The translations under genes and the position numbers were made by a program. Of a stretch of 64,000 nucleotides of DNA, positions 18,239 to 25,903 are shown piece after piece. The notes under the pieces are model-generated. The model was not told where the DNA came from, made no database searches, and saw only the letters and a program-made list of their open reading frames with translations. Numbering within the stretch: the first letter of the stretch is position 1; every line of letters begins with the position of its first letter. The DNA is taken from NCBI RefSeq assembly GCF_026241255.1, contig NZ_JAPHNC010000005.1, positions 62,001 through 126,000 of the forward strand, in the 5' to 3' direction. The DNA comes from Helicobacter sp. MIT 21-1697 (lineage in GTDB: Bacteria > Campylobacterota > Campylobacteria > Campylobacterales > Helicobacteraceae).

Positions 18239-18448
18239 TTAAGCTATGAGTGCCCCCCCCCCCCCGATGATAGAATCGTCCCTAAGAAGTTCTACACCTT
18301 GCTTGGCACAAGCAGATTCTAAAGATTCTTGTGTGTGCTTTGGCGCATTTTTCGCCCCTACTAAAATTGGCTGCAACACTTCATTTGCAATGATTGGGCT
18401 TGGTTTGTGATAGCAAATTAGAATCTTCACTCTTGGGGATAATGACAT
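18239..18448 (-). CDS. DUF4422 glycosyltransferase, first copy: N-terminal fragment (phase-off)
   Basis: Sixty-nine residues beginning VKILICYHKPSPIIANEVLQ, matching the first 55 residues of the adjacent intact copy, then ending GGGGALIA at a stop straight after the G13 tract. It is the first gene of the glycan operon, 64 bases after ribBA. The fragment alone lacks the conserved YRR block and should be inactive. Confidence 0.88.
   Translation of the reverse strand: MSLSPRVKILICYHKPSPIIANEVLQPILVGAKNAPKHTQESLESACAKQGVELLRDDSIIGGGGALIA
18253..18265 (-). repeat. G13 tract inside the first DUF4422 gene
   Basis: Thirteen C on the plus strand, G13 in the gene after codon 61. G13 and G12 run into early stops (ALIA-stop, or a TAG). 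G11 and G14 restore the frame through EISTLNPYFCELTAMYW. Confidence 0.95.
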
Positions 18449-18483
18449 AACTTTCTCTACAATATGGATTTATAAAAGGTAGG

Positions 18484-18489
18484 ATTATA
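18484..18489 (-). promoter_or_regulatory. putative -10 element of the glycan operon
   Basis: TATAAT on the minus strand, 36 bases before the first DUF4422 start codon, in an AT-rich stretch. No good -35 box is seen, which is common for Helicobacter sigma70 promoters. It is the only clear gap between ribBA and glf, so the whole operon may start here. Confidence 0.5.
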
Positions 18490-18512
18490 AACAAATTTGT
18501 CTTAATATTATT

Positions 18513-19583
18513 TTATACCTCAATCTTTTCTACCAAGTGTAAATTAAAGCCGCTTAGGGCATTATATTCGCCTTTATTCCCACCACAAGAGCTTAAAAGC
18601 ACAAAATCCTCAATGCCCAATCTTTTAAGAATCTGCGCACCAATGCCAAAATCTTTCATATCGCCACAAGTTTTGGACGTGCTACCATATCCAATTTGAG
18701 TATTCAAAAACACCAAATAACCGCCCTTTTCCTTCAATCGCTCTATGCTCTTAAGAAGTGCATTCCATTCTTGTGCGTTTTGCAATAGCTCTAAATCACT
18801 GCGCACATTATGGAATCTAATAAGCGGCTTTGCACCTTGAGAGGTAGAATGCGGGATTTGGCAAAATCTAAAGACAATATGTTCGCGTTCCAAATGGTCT
18901 ATAAAGGTAATTTTTTCGCATTCCACACCCATAAACGCTACACTTTCACGCATAACCTCACGCAGGAGATTCTCAAAATTAAGGCGATATTGAATAATAT
19001 CTGACACATAAAGAATCTTAAGATTATGTAAAGAGGCAAACTCAAGCAAGAATTTATCCCCGCGCCCCGCCATTGTGCCGTCTTTTTTCATAATCTCACA
19101 AATCACGCTAATGGGCGCAACTCCTGCAAGGCGGCAAATATCCACACTTGCCTCTGTATGTCCTGTGCGCACAAGCACCCCGCCCTCTTTGGCGATGAGT
19201 GGAAAAATATGCCCGGGACGCACAAAATCGCTCGGCTTAGCATTACTCTCGCACATAAGTTTAATAGTCATATCACGTTCAAAGGCTGAAATGCCTGTTT
19301 TTGCGTCTTTTGCGTCAATGGAAATGGTAAAGGCTGTTTCGTGATTGCTATCGTTTTTTTGCACCATTGGGGGCAAATCAAGCTTTTTGGCAATCTCTTG
19401 CGTAATAGATACGCAAATAAGTCCCCGCGCCTCTTGTGCCATAAAATTAATTTTTTGAGGGGTGGAGAAGATTCCCGCCATTACCAAATCGCCCTCATTC
19501 TCCCTATCCTCATCGTCCATAATAATAATCATTTCGCCTTGCTTAATTGCCTCTATGGCTTCCTTAATGCGTTGCTGATACAT
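18513..19583 (-). CDS. ribB: DHBP synthase fused to a degenerate GTP cyclohydrolase II-like domain
   Basis: A 356-residue protein. The N-terminal 200 residues are 3,4-dihydroxy-2-butanone 4-phosphate synthase, which converts ribulose 5-phosphate for riboflavin synthesis: [55 protein letters not shown] are intact. The C-terminal domain aligns in length with RibA but lacks the zinc-binding Cys cluster and the RxHSxC signature of GTP cyclohydrolase II, so that activity is not expected. Such proteins have been described as RibBX and are often mislabelled RibBA. The start at 19583 has AAAGG six bases upstream. Confidence 0.92.
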   Translation of the reverse strand: MYQQRIKEAIEAIKQGEMIIIMDDEDRENEGDLVMAGIFSTPQKINFMAQEARGLICVSITQEIAKKLDLPPMVQKNDSNHETAFTISIDAKDAKTGISAFERDMTIKLMCESNAKPSDFVRPGHIFPLIAKEGGVLVRTGHTEASVDICRLAGVAPISVICEIMKKDGTMAGRGDKFLLEFASLHNLKILYVSDIIQYRLNFENLLREVMRESVAFMGVECEKITFIDHLEREHIVFRFCQIPHSTSQGAKPLIRFHNVRSDLELLQNAQEWNALLKSIERLKEKGGYLVFLNTQIGYGSTSKTCGDMKDFGIGAQILKRLGIEDFVLLSSCGGNKGEYNALSGFNLHLVEKIEV

Positions 19584-19744
19584 TTTTAACCTTTGCATTG
19601 CTTTTGGTGCAAATTATATAAAAACAAAATAAATTTCTTTTAGAATCTCTTATTTTAAACATTTCAGTTGAGGAGGAGATAATGAGAATCTACTTTTAGA
19701 TTCTCATTGTTTGCGATATTTGTGCAAGCGTAGAGAAAAGACAC

Positions 19745-20182
19745 TTAGGCAAGTGTGGCTTTAAGCATCCAAATAGCTTTTTGCAACTCACCTACTTTAT
19801 CATCAGCATATCCTTGCGTTACATTATCACCGGCTTTTTCAGCCTCGCTTGAAAGATTTTCAAACGCTTTAAGGAAATATTCATAATCAGAAAGAATTGT
19901 TTTTAAAACTTCTTTTGAGCTAAAGCTTGTTTTGCTCTCCTCTTTGATTTTGGCAGCTTTTAACATATCTGCAAGTGTTACATAGGGCTTGCTACCGATT
20001 TGCAATACGCGCTCTGCAACATCATCAAACACATCGGCGTAATTTTCATAAATCTCTTCAGTAGCTTTATGTGTGGGGTAGAAATCCATACCTTTGACAT
20101 TCCAATGGAGATTATGCACTTTGACATAAAACACTGCCGCATCAGCTTGAATTTGTTTCAAAATATCTACAACTTTACTCAT
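19745..20182 (-). CDS. dps: Dps/NapA-type iron-binding ferritin
   Basis: A 145-residue, four-helix subunit of a dodecameric mini-ferritin that oxidises and stores iron and protects against peroxide. The ferroxidase-site residues are seen in HNLHWNVKGMDFYPTHKATE (His and the later Asp/Glu) and in YADVFDDVAERVLQIG. The length is that of HP-NAP/Dps. It stands alone between ribB and the tRNA genes, with a structured leader and a palindrome upstream. Confidence 0.96.
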   Translation of the reverse strand: MSKVVDILKQIQADAAVFYVKVHNLHWNVKGMDFYPTHKATEEIYENYADVFDDVAERVLQIGSKPYVTLADMLKAAKIKEESKTSFSSKEVLKTILSDYEYFLKAFENLSSEAEKAGDNVTQGYADDKVGELQKAIWMLKATLA

Positions 20183-20205
20183 TTTTAATCCTTAGTCTTA
20201 AAATT

Positions 20206-20283
20206 TTCCCTCACTCCTTATTAAGCTCCCTAATGTTGGGTAAGTGAGGGAATACTCATATTCTAGGATATTGAAGTAACTTC
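20206..20283 (-). promoter_or_regulatory. dps promoter region: leader hairpin, -10 box and palindrome
   Basis: Three elements precede dps. A perfect 10-bp inverted repeat (20206-20215 with 20243-20252, core CCCTCACT/AGTGAGGG) lies in the expected 5' leader and encloses a smaller CCC/GGG hairpin. A TAGAAT -10 candidate is at 20260-20265 on the minus strand. An 11-base palindrome, GAAGTAACTTC, is at 20273-20283 just upstream of it, where a repressor or activator could bind. Which protein acts here cannot be told. Confidence 0.5.
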
Positions 20284-20362
20284 TAAGTAAATATCTTTTC
20301 AAAGTATTGCACAAATTTCCCCATTATGCGCATTTTGCTTGGTTTTTTCATAGTATCTCTAC

Positions 20363-20391
20363 TTGACAAACATATATAAACTCATTATAAT
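20363..20391 (+). promoter_or_regulatory. sigma70 promoter of tRNA-Gln
   Basis: TTGACA at 20363-20368 and TATAAT at 20386-20391, spacer 17 bases: both hexamers are consensus. The tRNA begins 19 bases after the -10 box. Confidence 0.88.
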
Positions 20392-20409
20392 TACGCCTCT
20401 ATTTGTTAT

Positions 20410-20484
20410 TGGGGTATCGCCAAGCGGTAAGGCACCTGGTTTTGGTCCAGGCATTCAGAGGTTCGAATCCTTTTACCCCAGCCA
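20410..20484 (+). tRNA. tRNA-Gln (anticodon TTG)
   Basis: A 75-base gene with a seven-pair acceptor stem (TGGGGTA with TACCCCA), anticodon arm CCTGG-TTTTGGT-CCAGG, T arm with GTTCGAATC, discriminator G and encoded CCA. The weak first pair T-A is usual for tRNA-Gln. Confidence 0.97.
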
Positions 20485-20548
20485 CTTTCTTCAATAATTT
20501 GCAAGATTCTTTGTATTTTTTGAAGCACTTGAAACTCATAGCTTACAA

Positions 20549-20625
<77 letters not shown>

Positions 20626-20648
20626 AACTTCATAAATTTTGCCCCTGC

Positions 20649-20678
20649 TTGAAAATTACATAAATATTATGTTAAAAT
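20649..20678 (+). promoter_or_regulatory. putative promoter of tRNA-Arg
   Basis: TTGAAA at 20649-20654 and TAAAAT at 20673-20678, spacer 18 bases, ending 32 bases before the tRNA. Confidence 0.55.
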
Positions 20679-20710
20679 GCGCGTTTATTTTTGTTTTAAT
20701 CCCAAAAAAT

Positions 20711-20787
20711 GCGCTCATAGCTCAGCTGGATAGAGCAACGGCCTTCTAAGCCGTAGGTCAGAGGTTCGAATCCTCTTGGGCGTACCA
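20711..20787 (+). tRNA. tRNA-Arg (anticodon TCT)
   Basis: A 77-base gene with acceptor stem GCGCTCA/TGGGCGT (two G-T pairs), anticodon arm ACGGC-CTTCTAA-GCCGT, T loop TTCGAAT and encoded CCA. It reads AGA and AGG, common Arg codons in AT-rich genomes. Confidence 0.96.
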
Positions 20788-20833
20788 TATAAAATCAAAG
20801 TAGCTACTTCACAATTTTTAAATATCCAAAAAA

Positions 20834-21664
20834 TTATAAAAGCATTGCCAAAAGCCCAAAGCGTCCGGTGATGCCCTCTCTGCGATAGGAGTAGAGATTG
20901 TCATTACAACAGCTACAATGAGGGTTTATCTCAATATGTTCTTGCTTAATGCCTAGATTCTCGCATTGTGCTTTTATACACGCAATTAAATCAAGTCTGT
21001 TATTTTTTATTACATTTTTATCAAAGCCGAGTTCAAATGCTTCCCTTTGCACCTCTTGACCCACTTCGTAACAGCACATACGAATGGACGCTCCCACATA
21101 AACCAGACAATCTGCTGCTTTTGTGCCATAAAGAGTGGTCATTTTTGCAAGAGTTTGTGGCATAATCCCATCAAATACACCCCTACGCCCCGCGTGTATT
21201 ACTGCCATTACTTTTTTTGTATCATCATAAAGCAAAATTGGATTGCAATCTGCCGCCAATACAAGGCAAGCTCTATAAGGCATATGTGTAATAATTGCAT
21301 CAGCTTCACCAAGACAAATACTATGAGGAGTTATTGTTTCGTTTCTTACCTCATAAAAATCATCTAAAGAAGATAAAATTTTTTCATCTAAAATTATACT
21401 TTGTGTGCTATGTATTTGATTGCAATAATAAAGGGTTGGCATAGTTTTTTGTTTATCCTTTAAAGTAAAAGTTCCTCTCTTCCAAAATTCACTTAGAAGA
21501 ATATGATGATTACGCTCCACATTCAGTCTTTCATCGCCTACATAATAGCTTAAATTAAGTGCATCAAATATGCCTTCACTTACTCCGCCTAAACGATTGC
21601 TCAAGGCAAAATACACACTTTTATCCTTAAAAATATGACTTTGTAAGCTTGTATATAAAAACAT
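20834..21664 (-). CDS. pgeF: PgeF/YfiH laccase-domain protein
   Basis: A 276-residue protein of the family earlier called multicopper polyphenol oxidase. Members are now linked to removal of miswired UDP-MurNAc peptides (PgeF) and to purine nucleoside cleavage (human FAMIN). The zinc-site residues are seen in YCNQIHSTQS (His), VLAADCNPILLYD (Cys) and VIHAGRRGVFDG (His). It starts with GGAG six bases upstream. The gene runs divergently from nrfHA and shares a 116-base intergenic region containing an FNR-type site. Confidence 0.92.
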   Translation of the reverse strand: MFLYTSLQSHIFKDKSVYFALSNRLGGVSEGIFDALNLSYYVGDERLNVERNHHILLSEFWKRGTFTLKDKQKTMPTLYYCNQIHSTQSIILDEKILSSLDDFYEVRNETITPHSICLGEADAIITHMPYRACLVLAADCNPILLYDDTKKVMAVIHAGRRGVFDGIMPQTLAKMTTLYGTKAADCLVYVGASIRMCCYEVGQEVQREAFELGFDKNVIKNNRLDLIACIKAQCENLGIKQEHIEINPHCSCCNDNLYSYRREGITGRFGLLAMLL

Positions 21665-21681
21665 AAATTCTCCTGTATATT

Positions 21682-21723
21682 TTGATAAGAATCAAATCAT
21701 TTTATTGATGATAATAATAGAAT
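21682..21723 (+). promoter_or_regulatory. FNR/CRP-family site and -10 box upstream of nrfHA
   Basis: TTGATAAGAATCAA at 21682-21695 is a perfect TTGAT-N4-ATCAA half-site pair. A TAGAAT -10 candidate lies at 21718-21723. If transcription starts at about 21730, the site is centred at -41.5, the class II activator position. The 5' leader would be about 50 bases, ending in AGGAGGG before nrfH. The spacing argues for function, but the start point is inferred. Confidence 0.7.
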
Positions 21724-21780
21724 TCTAGCGAGTAATTTCTTAAAGATTCTCACTCAATACAACACAAATAAGGAGGGTTT

Positions 21781-22287
21781 ATGAAACAAGGCAGACAGAA
21801 ACAGACCCCTCTTATGTCAAGTATTTTCGCTATTCTTCTCATAGCTATCGTCATTATTGCGTGTTATACATTTTGGCACGCCAAAGGAGCTTCTTATCTT
21901 AGCAATGATTCTGAAGCGTGCAATAATTGTCATATTATGAATGAAGTTTATAGTGATTATCTTAGCGCTCCTCATTCGCAGAAAATTGCAGGACACCCTC
22001 GAGCTACTTGTAATGACTGCCACTTGCCCCACAACTTTGTTTCTAAATGGATTGCCAAAGCTCAAAGCGGTGTAGGGCACGCTTATGCTTTTACATTCAA
22101 GCTTGATACATTACCTACCAACTTGAGCGCAAATCAAACAAGTAAGCAAATGGTGCAAAATAATTGTGTGCGTTGTCATATAGAATATGTCCAAAATGCA
22201 GTCAATCCTACGACTACACCCGGACATAACAATGCACTAAATTGTGTCTCTTGCCACGAGAGTGCAGGACATAAACGAGGCTTTTAA
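21781..22287 (+). CDS. nrfH: cytochrome c nitrite reductase small subunit NrfH
   Basis: A 168-residue membrane-anchored tetrahaem cytochrome of the NapC/NirT family. One N-terminal helix (about residues 14-33) anchors it in the inner membrane, and four haem sites follow: CNNCH, CNDCH, CVRCH and CVSCH. It oxidises menaquinol and passes electrons to NrfA. The strong AGGAGGG site six bases before the ATG and the FNR-type site upstream mark the operon start. Confidence 0.96.
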   Translation: MKQGRQKQTPLMSSIFAILLIAIVIIACYTFWHAKGASYLSNDSEACNNCHIMNEVYSDYLSAPHSQKIAGHPRATCNDCHLPHNFVSKWIAKAQSGVGHAYAFTFKLDTLPTNLSANQTSKQMVQNNCVRCHIEYVQNAVNPTTTPGHNNALNCVSCHESAGHKRGF

Positions 22288-22307
22288 CTTATTTTAAGGA
22301 GGAACAG

Positions 22308-24158
22308 ATGCAAAAAAATAAAGGAATGCTACCCATACTTATCGTTGGAGCTGTTATTATTATTGTTGGACTTTTATGGCTTAACCAAGACATTTCATCA
22401 AAACAAGCAGAAAATACAGGTGTGATTTCAAAACAGCTTGTAGAGCTTACAGATGAGAATCCTACTTTTGACTTTTGGGGCAAAAATTTCCCTGAATACC
22501 TTGATATGTATCTCAAGGTAGAACACGAAACACCAAAATATACAAATTTTGGTGGAAATCTCGCATATTCAAAGTTGATTCGTTATCCACAATTAACAAT
22601 ACTATGGGCTGGGTATCCATTTAGCCTTGATGCAAATGAAGAAAGAGGGCATTTTTGGATACAGGTAGATCAAATGGACACTGCGCGCAACAATAAAGAC
22701 TTTCTTAATGCGCACGGCTTTGCCAAATTTGGTGGGCAACCTGCAGCTTGTATGAATTGCCATAGTGGTTGGACTCCGTGGCTTATCAAAAATGCAGCAA
22801 ATGGTGATTTTACCGCATTTAATAGCACAAAATATTGGACAATGATTAAGAATGTCCCCACTCGCAATGGTATTGAAGAAGGTTCTGAAGAGCACAGCGG
22901 ACCACACGGCGGCAAAAGAATGGGTGTAACTTGTGCAGATTGTCATAACCCTGATGATATGAGTCTAAGAGTAGTTCGCCCTGCTCTTATTAATGCGCTT
23001 GTTGATAGAGGTTATCAAAAAGATGCAACACAAGGCATTAAAGCAGATAGAAAAGAAATGAGAACTCTTGTTTGCGCTCAATGCCACGTAGAATATTATT
23101 TCAAACCTACCGGAGAAAAAGTGAAGGTAATGGGAGAATCTATTGCGTCTGATTCAAGCAAAAAATGGTGGAATGGCACACAAAAAACTTATGATGAGTT
23201 TGAGCATTGGAGAGATGGTAATAAGGCAACGGAAATTGAAGTTGATGGTATCAACCTCACATTCCCTTGGAGTGCGTGGAAAAAAGATGAAGTATTTAGA
23301 ATTGAAATGTTTGATGAACATTATGACGCAGTGCGCCCGATTTTCAAAGAAGATTGGACACATAAGGAAACTAAAGCACCTATGCTTAAGATTCAACACC
23401 CAGAATATGAAATGTTTAGTGGCGGTGTCCATGCAGCCAATGGTGTAAGTTGTGCGGATTGTCATATGCCCTATATAAAAGGTGCAGGTGGCAAGAAAGT
23501 AACTCAACACAATGTTACTTCTCCACTCTTTGATATTAACTCTGCGTGTAAAACTTGCCATACTCAATCAGAGGAATATCTTAAAAAGCAAATTGCCGAT
23601 ATTCAAAAATCAGTGGCGTTTGATTTAAGAAGTGCAGAATATGCAACCGTGAGCCTGATTTTTGATATTAAAAAGTTACGAGAAGAGCTTGGCAAACTCC
23701 CTACATATCAAAGTGAGGGCAAACCTGATGAAGCTAAAATCTCAAAAGCTCTTGCAGAGCCACTTGAACTTCATCGCCGCGGACAAATGAGAGGAGATTT
23801 TGTTGGAGCAGAAAACTCTACAGGATTCCATAATCCGCGTGAAGCAAGCCGTATGCTCCTTCAAGCTGTAGAAATGGCACGAATGGGGCAAACAAAATGC
23901 GTTGAGATTGCAAATGCAAATGGCATTAAAGGCTTTAAATCTTCTCATCTTGGATTTGATGAGATTCAGAAGTTTAATCCCGGAGAGATTGTATATAAAA
24001 TTGATCTTAATGGACATACTGCAGGAGAACGTTATTATAAACATCACGAAATCAATGGTGAAGCACCCCAAGAGCTTTTAGAGCTTGACAAAAATACAAA
24101 GCCTTATAATTTTAGTGAAGTTGATAAAATCTCTGCAAGTGCCAAAAGCATAAAATAA
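22308..24158 (+). CDS. nrfA: ammonia-forming cytochrome c nitrite reductase NrfA
   Basis: A 616-residue periplasmic enzyme that reduces nitrite to ammonium with six electrons. It has an uncleaved-looking N-terminal helix and five haem motifs: CMNCH (about 144), CADCH, CAQCH, CADCH and CKTCH. The first is the active-site haem. Most NrfA have CxxCK there, but this one has CMNCH, as reported for Campylobacter jejuni, so no special lysine-haem lyase should be needed. It follows nrfH by 20 bases with AGGAGG upstream and ends in a strong terminator. Confidence 0.97.
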   Translation: MQKNKGMLPILIVGAVIIIVGLLWLNQDISSKQAENTGVISKQLVELTDENPTFDFWGKNFPEYLDMYLKVEHETPKYTNFGGNLAYSKLIRYPQLTILWAGYPFSLDANEERGHFWIQVDQMDTARNNKDFLNAHGFAKFGGQPAACMNCHSGWTPWLIKNAANGDFTAFNSTKYWTMIKNVPTRNGIEEGSEEHSGPHGGKRMGVTCADCHNPDDMSLRVVRPALINALVDRGYQKDATQGIKADRKEMRTLVCAQCHVEYYFKPTGEKVKVMGESIASDSSKKWWNGTQKTYDEFEHWRDGNKATEIEVDGINLTFPWSAWKKDEVFRIEMFDEHYDAVRPIFKEDWTHKETKAPMLKIQHPEYEMFSGGVHAANGVSCADCHMPYIKGAGGKKVTQHNVTSPLFDINSACKTCHTQSEEYLKKQIADIQKSVAFDLRSAEYATVSLIFDIKKLREELGKLPTYQSEGKPDEAKISKALAEPLELHRRGQMRGDFVGAENSTGFHNPREASRMLLQAVEMARMGQTKCVEIANANGIKGFKSSHLGFDEIQKFNPGEIVYKIDLNGHTAGERYYKHHEINGEAPQELLELDKNTKPYNFSEVDKISASAKSIK

Positions 24159-24167
24159 TCTTTCTTC

Positions 24168-24196
24168 CCTAGCCTCCATTTAAAATGGAGGCTAGG
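24168..24196 (+). terminator. terminator of the nrfHA operon
   Basis: A perfect 12-bp stem (CCTAGCCTCCAT with ATGGAGGCTAGG) and a five-base loop, nine bases after the nrfA stop, followed by a T-rich stretch (ATTCTTCCTCTT). Confidence 0.85.
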
Positions 24197-24260
24197 ATTC
24201 TTCCTCTTGTGTTGAAACATTTATGTTATAATCACTCTATCTTGCCTCAAAGGAATCGCG

Positions 24261-25268
24261 ATGAAAAAGTTAATTGCCATCATATTGGGTGTCGGTGCGC
24301 TCGTTGCCATAGGTTTAGGTATCGCTCTCTCACTCAAAAGCAAAGAAATTAAAGCACATTTAGAACAAACACTCAATGAAAACTTTGAAAGGATTATGGC
24401 AAATGATGCTTTGCTTAAAAGCTGGAAACCTTTTGTATGTGAAGGACTGATTAGAGTTAGCTGTTATAGCAAAGAAATGATTTTGGGTGAAAAAGATAAA
24501 GAGGGAATCTTTACACTCCATAATGCGGGATTTGATATTCATTCAATAGACAATAGCTCTCTTCAGGCTTCTTTTAAGATTAAAGATATTAAATGGAATC
24601 CAATAGAGCAAGCACAGGAAGAAGAGTTAGAATTAGCAAATCTTATGTCATCATCTATGCCTAAAAAACTTGAATGTGATGTTGCCCTAAAGCGAAATGA
24701 AGATAAATTATCTGAAAACATACAATGCAATATGAAAGCAGCTAATGCTACCTATGAGCTTAATAGCAAGGAAATCTACCAACATAGCACATTTAACACT
24801 CAAAATATGGCAAATATTTTGGAAAATTTTTATCTTAAAACAATGTTAGCTGCCGATAACGATACAAATGATGCCTATAATGATGTCAAATACGCATTTG
24901 ATACTTTTATGCTCAAAGCTCACAATAATGGAGAGTTTAGTAAAGATATGTATAAACTCTACGAATTGCAAAGCAAACTACAAAAAATGCCTTATAGTCA
25001 AGAAGGTTTTGCCCAATATGCAAAAAATATCAATACACTTGCACTCATCGGCACAAGCCTTGTATTGGGCGATATTTATCACGAGGAAATGGTTACTTTT
25101 GGCAATGCTTTAGAATCATACCTTATAGGGCAAACTCACGAGCTAGGCATTCACTTAAGCCATCAACAAAATAAAGAGCTAGAATTTAAATCACTTGAAG
25201 ATTTTGCACAAGATTCTAATCTTTCACATCTCTTTGGTGATTATACTCTTACAATCCTTTCAAAATAG
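24261..25268 (+). CDS. membrane-anchored protein of unknown function
   Basis: The 335-residue product has one N-terminal helix (LIAIILGVGALVAIGLGIAL) and then a large, mostly helical and mixed polar domain that should face the periplasm. Two cysteines near residues 54 and 63 (FVCEGLIRVSCYSKE) could form a disulfide, as could another pair near 140 and 154. It has no motif recognised here. AAAGGAA lies seven bases upstream of the ATG, and the dgkA-like gene follows after 12 bases, so the two are probably one transcript. Confidence 0.75.
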   Translation: MKKLIAIILGVGALVAIGLGIALSLKSKEIKAHLEQTLNENFERIMANDALLKSWKPFVCEGLIRVSCYSKEMILGEKDKEGIFTLHNAGFDIHSIDNSSLQASFKIKDIKWNPIEQAQEEELELANLMSSSMPKKLECDVALKRNEDKLSENIQCNMKAANATYELNSKEIYQHSTFNTQNMANILENFYLKTMLAADNDTNDAYNDVKYAFDTFMLKAHNNGEFSKDMYKLYELQSKLQKMPYSQEGFAQYAKNINTLALIGTSLVLGDIYHEEMVTFGNALESYLIGQTHELGIHLSHQQNKELEFKSLEDFAQDSNLSHLFGDYTLTILSK

Positions 25269-25280
25269 TGGAACTTTATA

Positions 25281-25895
25281 GTGAAAAAAATAAGATTATC
25301 AGATTTTGCCAAAGAATTTGGCAAAGAGGCAAAATTTGCTTATGAGAAAGCTAAGGAAATGGGATTAAGTGTAAAAACACCTTCAAGCTCTCTGACACAA
25401 GAGGAGGCTGCTGCACTTTTTGAATATATCAATACAGGTGTAAATTCTTATGTGCCTACAAACAAAGGCAAAGATAAAAAGGCAGTCACGAAATCCTCAC
25501 AAGATGCTTCATACCAACGCAACGATAAAAAAGGGAAAACAGGCATAAAACGTCTTTATAATGCTTTCTTTTTCTCACTTGATGGAATCAAGGCTGCGTG
25601 GCAAGAAGAAGAGGGCTTTAGGCAAGTGCTAAGCATAGGCATTGTGCTAAGCATTGTGGCATTTTTTATAGCACAAACTTGGCAAGAGCTTGTATTGCTC
25701 ATCTTGCCCTGTGTGCTTTCTATAATTGTTGAACTCATCAATTCCGCAATTGAAAATGCCATTGACTTTACAAGCCTTGAGATTCACCCACTTGCCAAAA
25801 AAGCAAAAGATATGGGCAGTGCAATACAGCTTATTGCTTGTCTTTTTGTTGCTTTCGTGTGGGGAAGCTATCTACTCAATCGCTTTATATTCTAA
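25281..25895 (+). CDS. dgkA: diacylglycerol kinase DgkA with an IF2-like N-terminal domain
   Basis: A 204-residue protein in two parts. Residues 90-204 are DgkA, a three-helix membrane enzyme that phosphorylates diacylglycerol: GFRQVLSIG and ELINSAIENAIDFTSLE carry its catalytic glutamates and asparagine. Residues 1-58 (KIRLSDFAKEFGKEAKFAYE and KAKEMGLSVKTPSSSLTQEE) look like the N-terminal domain of initiation factor IF2, joined by a basic linker. Normal DgkA has only about 120 residues. GTG at 25281 is the only start that includes this domain. The fusion is read directly in one frame, but the domain match is by eye. Confidence 0.85.
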   Translation: MKKIRLSDFAKEFGKEAKFAYEKAKEMGLSVKTPSSSLTQEEAAALFEYINTGVNSYVPTNKGKDKKAVTKSSQDASYQRNDKKGKTGIKRLYNAFFFSLDGIKAAWQEEEGFRQVLSIGIVLSIVAFFIAQTWQELVLLILPCVLSIIVELINSAIENAIDFTSLEIHPLAKKAKDMGSAIQLIACLFVAFVWGSYLLNRFIF

Positions 25896-25903
25896 TTACG
25901 CTT

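Noticed and set aside
23154-23567. Long antisense open frames, for example opposite nrfA, hefC, fdhA and rpsD
   Set aside because: They lie wholly inside well-supported genes, have no start site or family motif, and their composition mirrors the sense codons.
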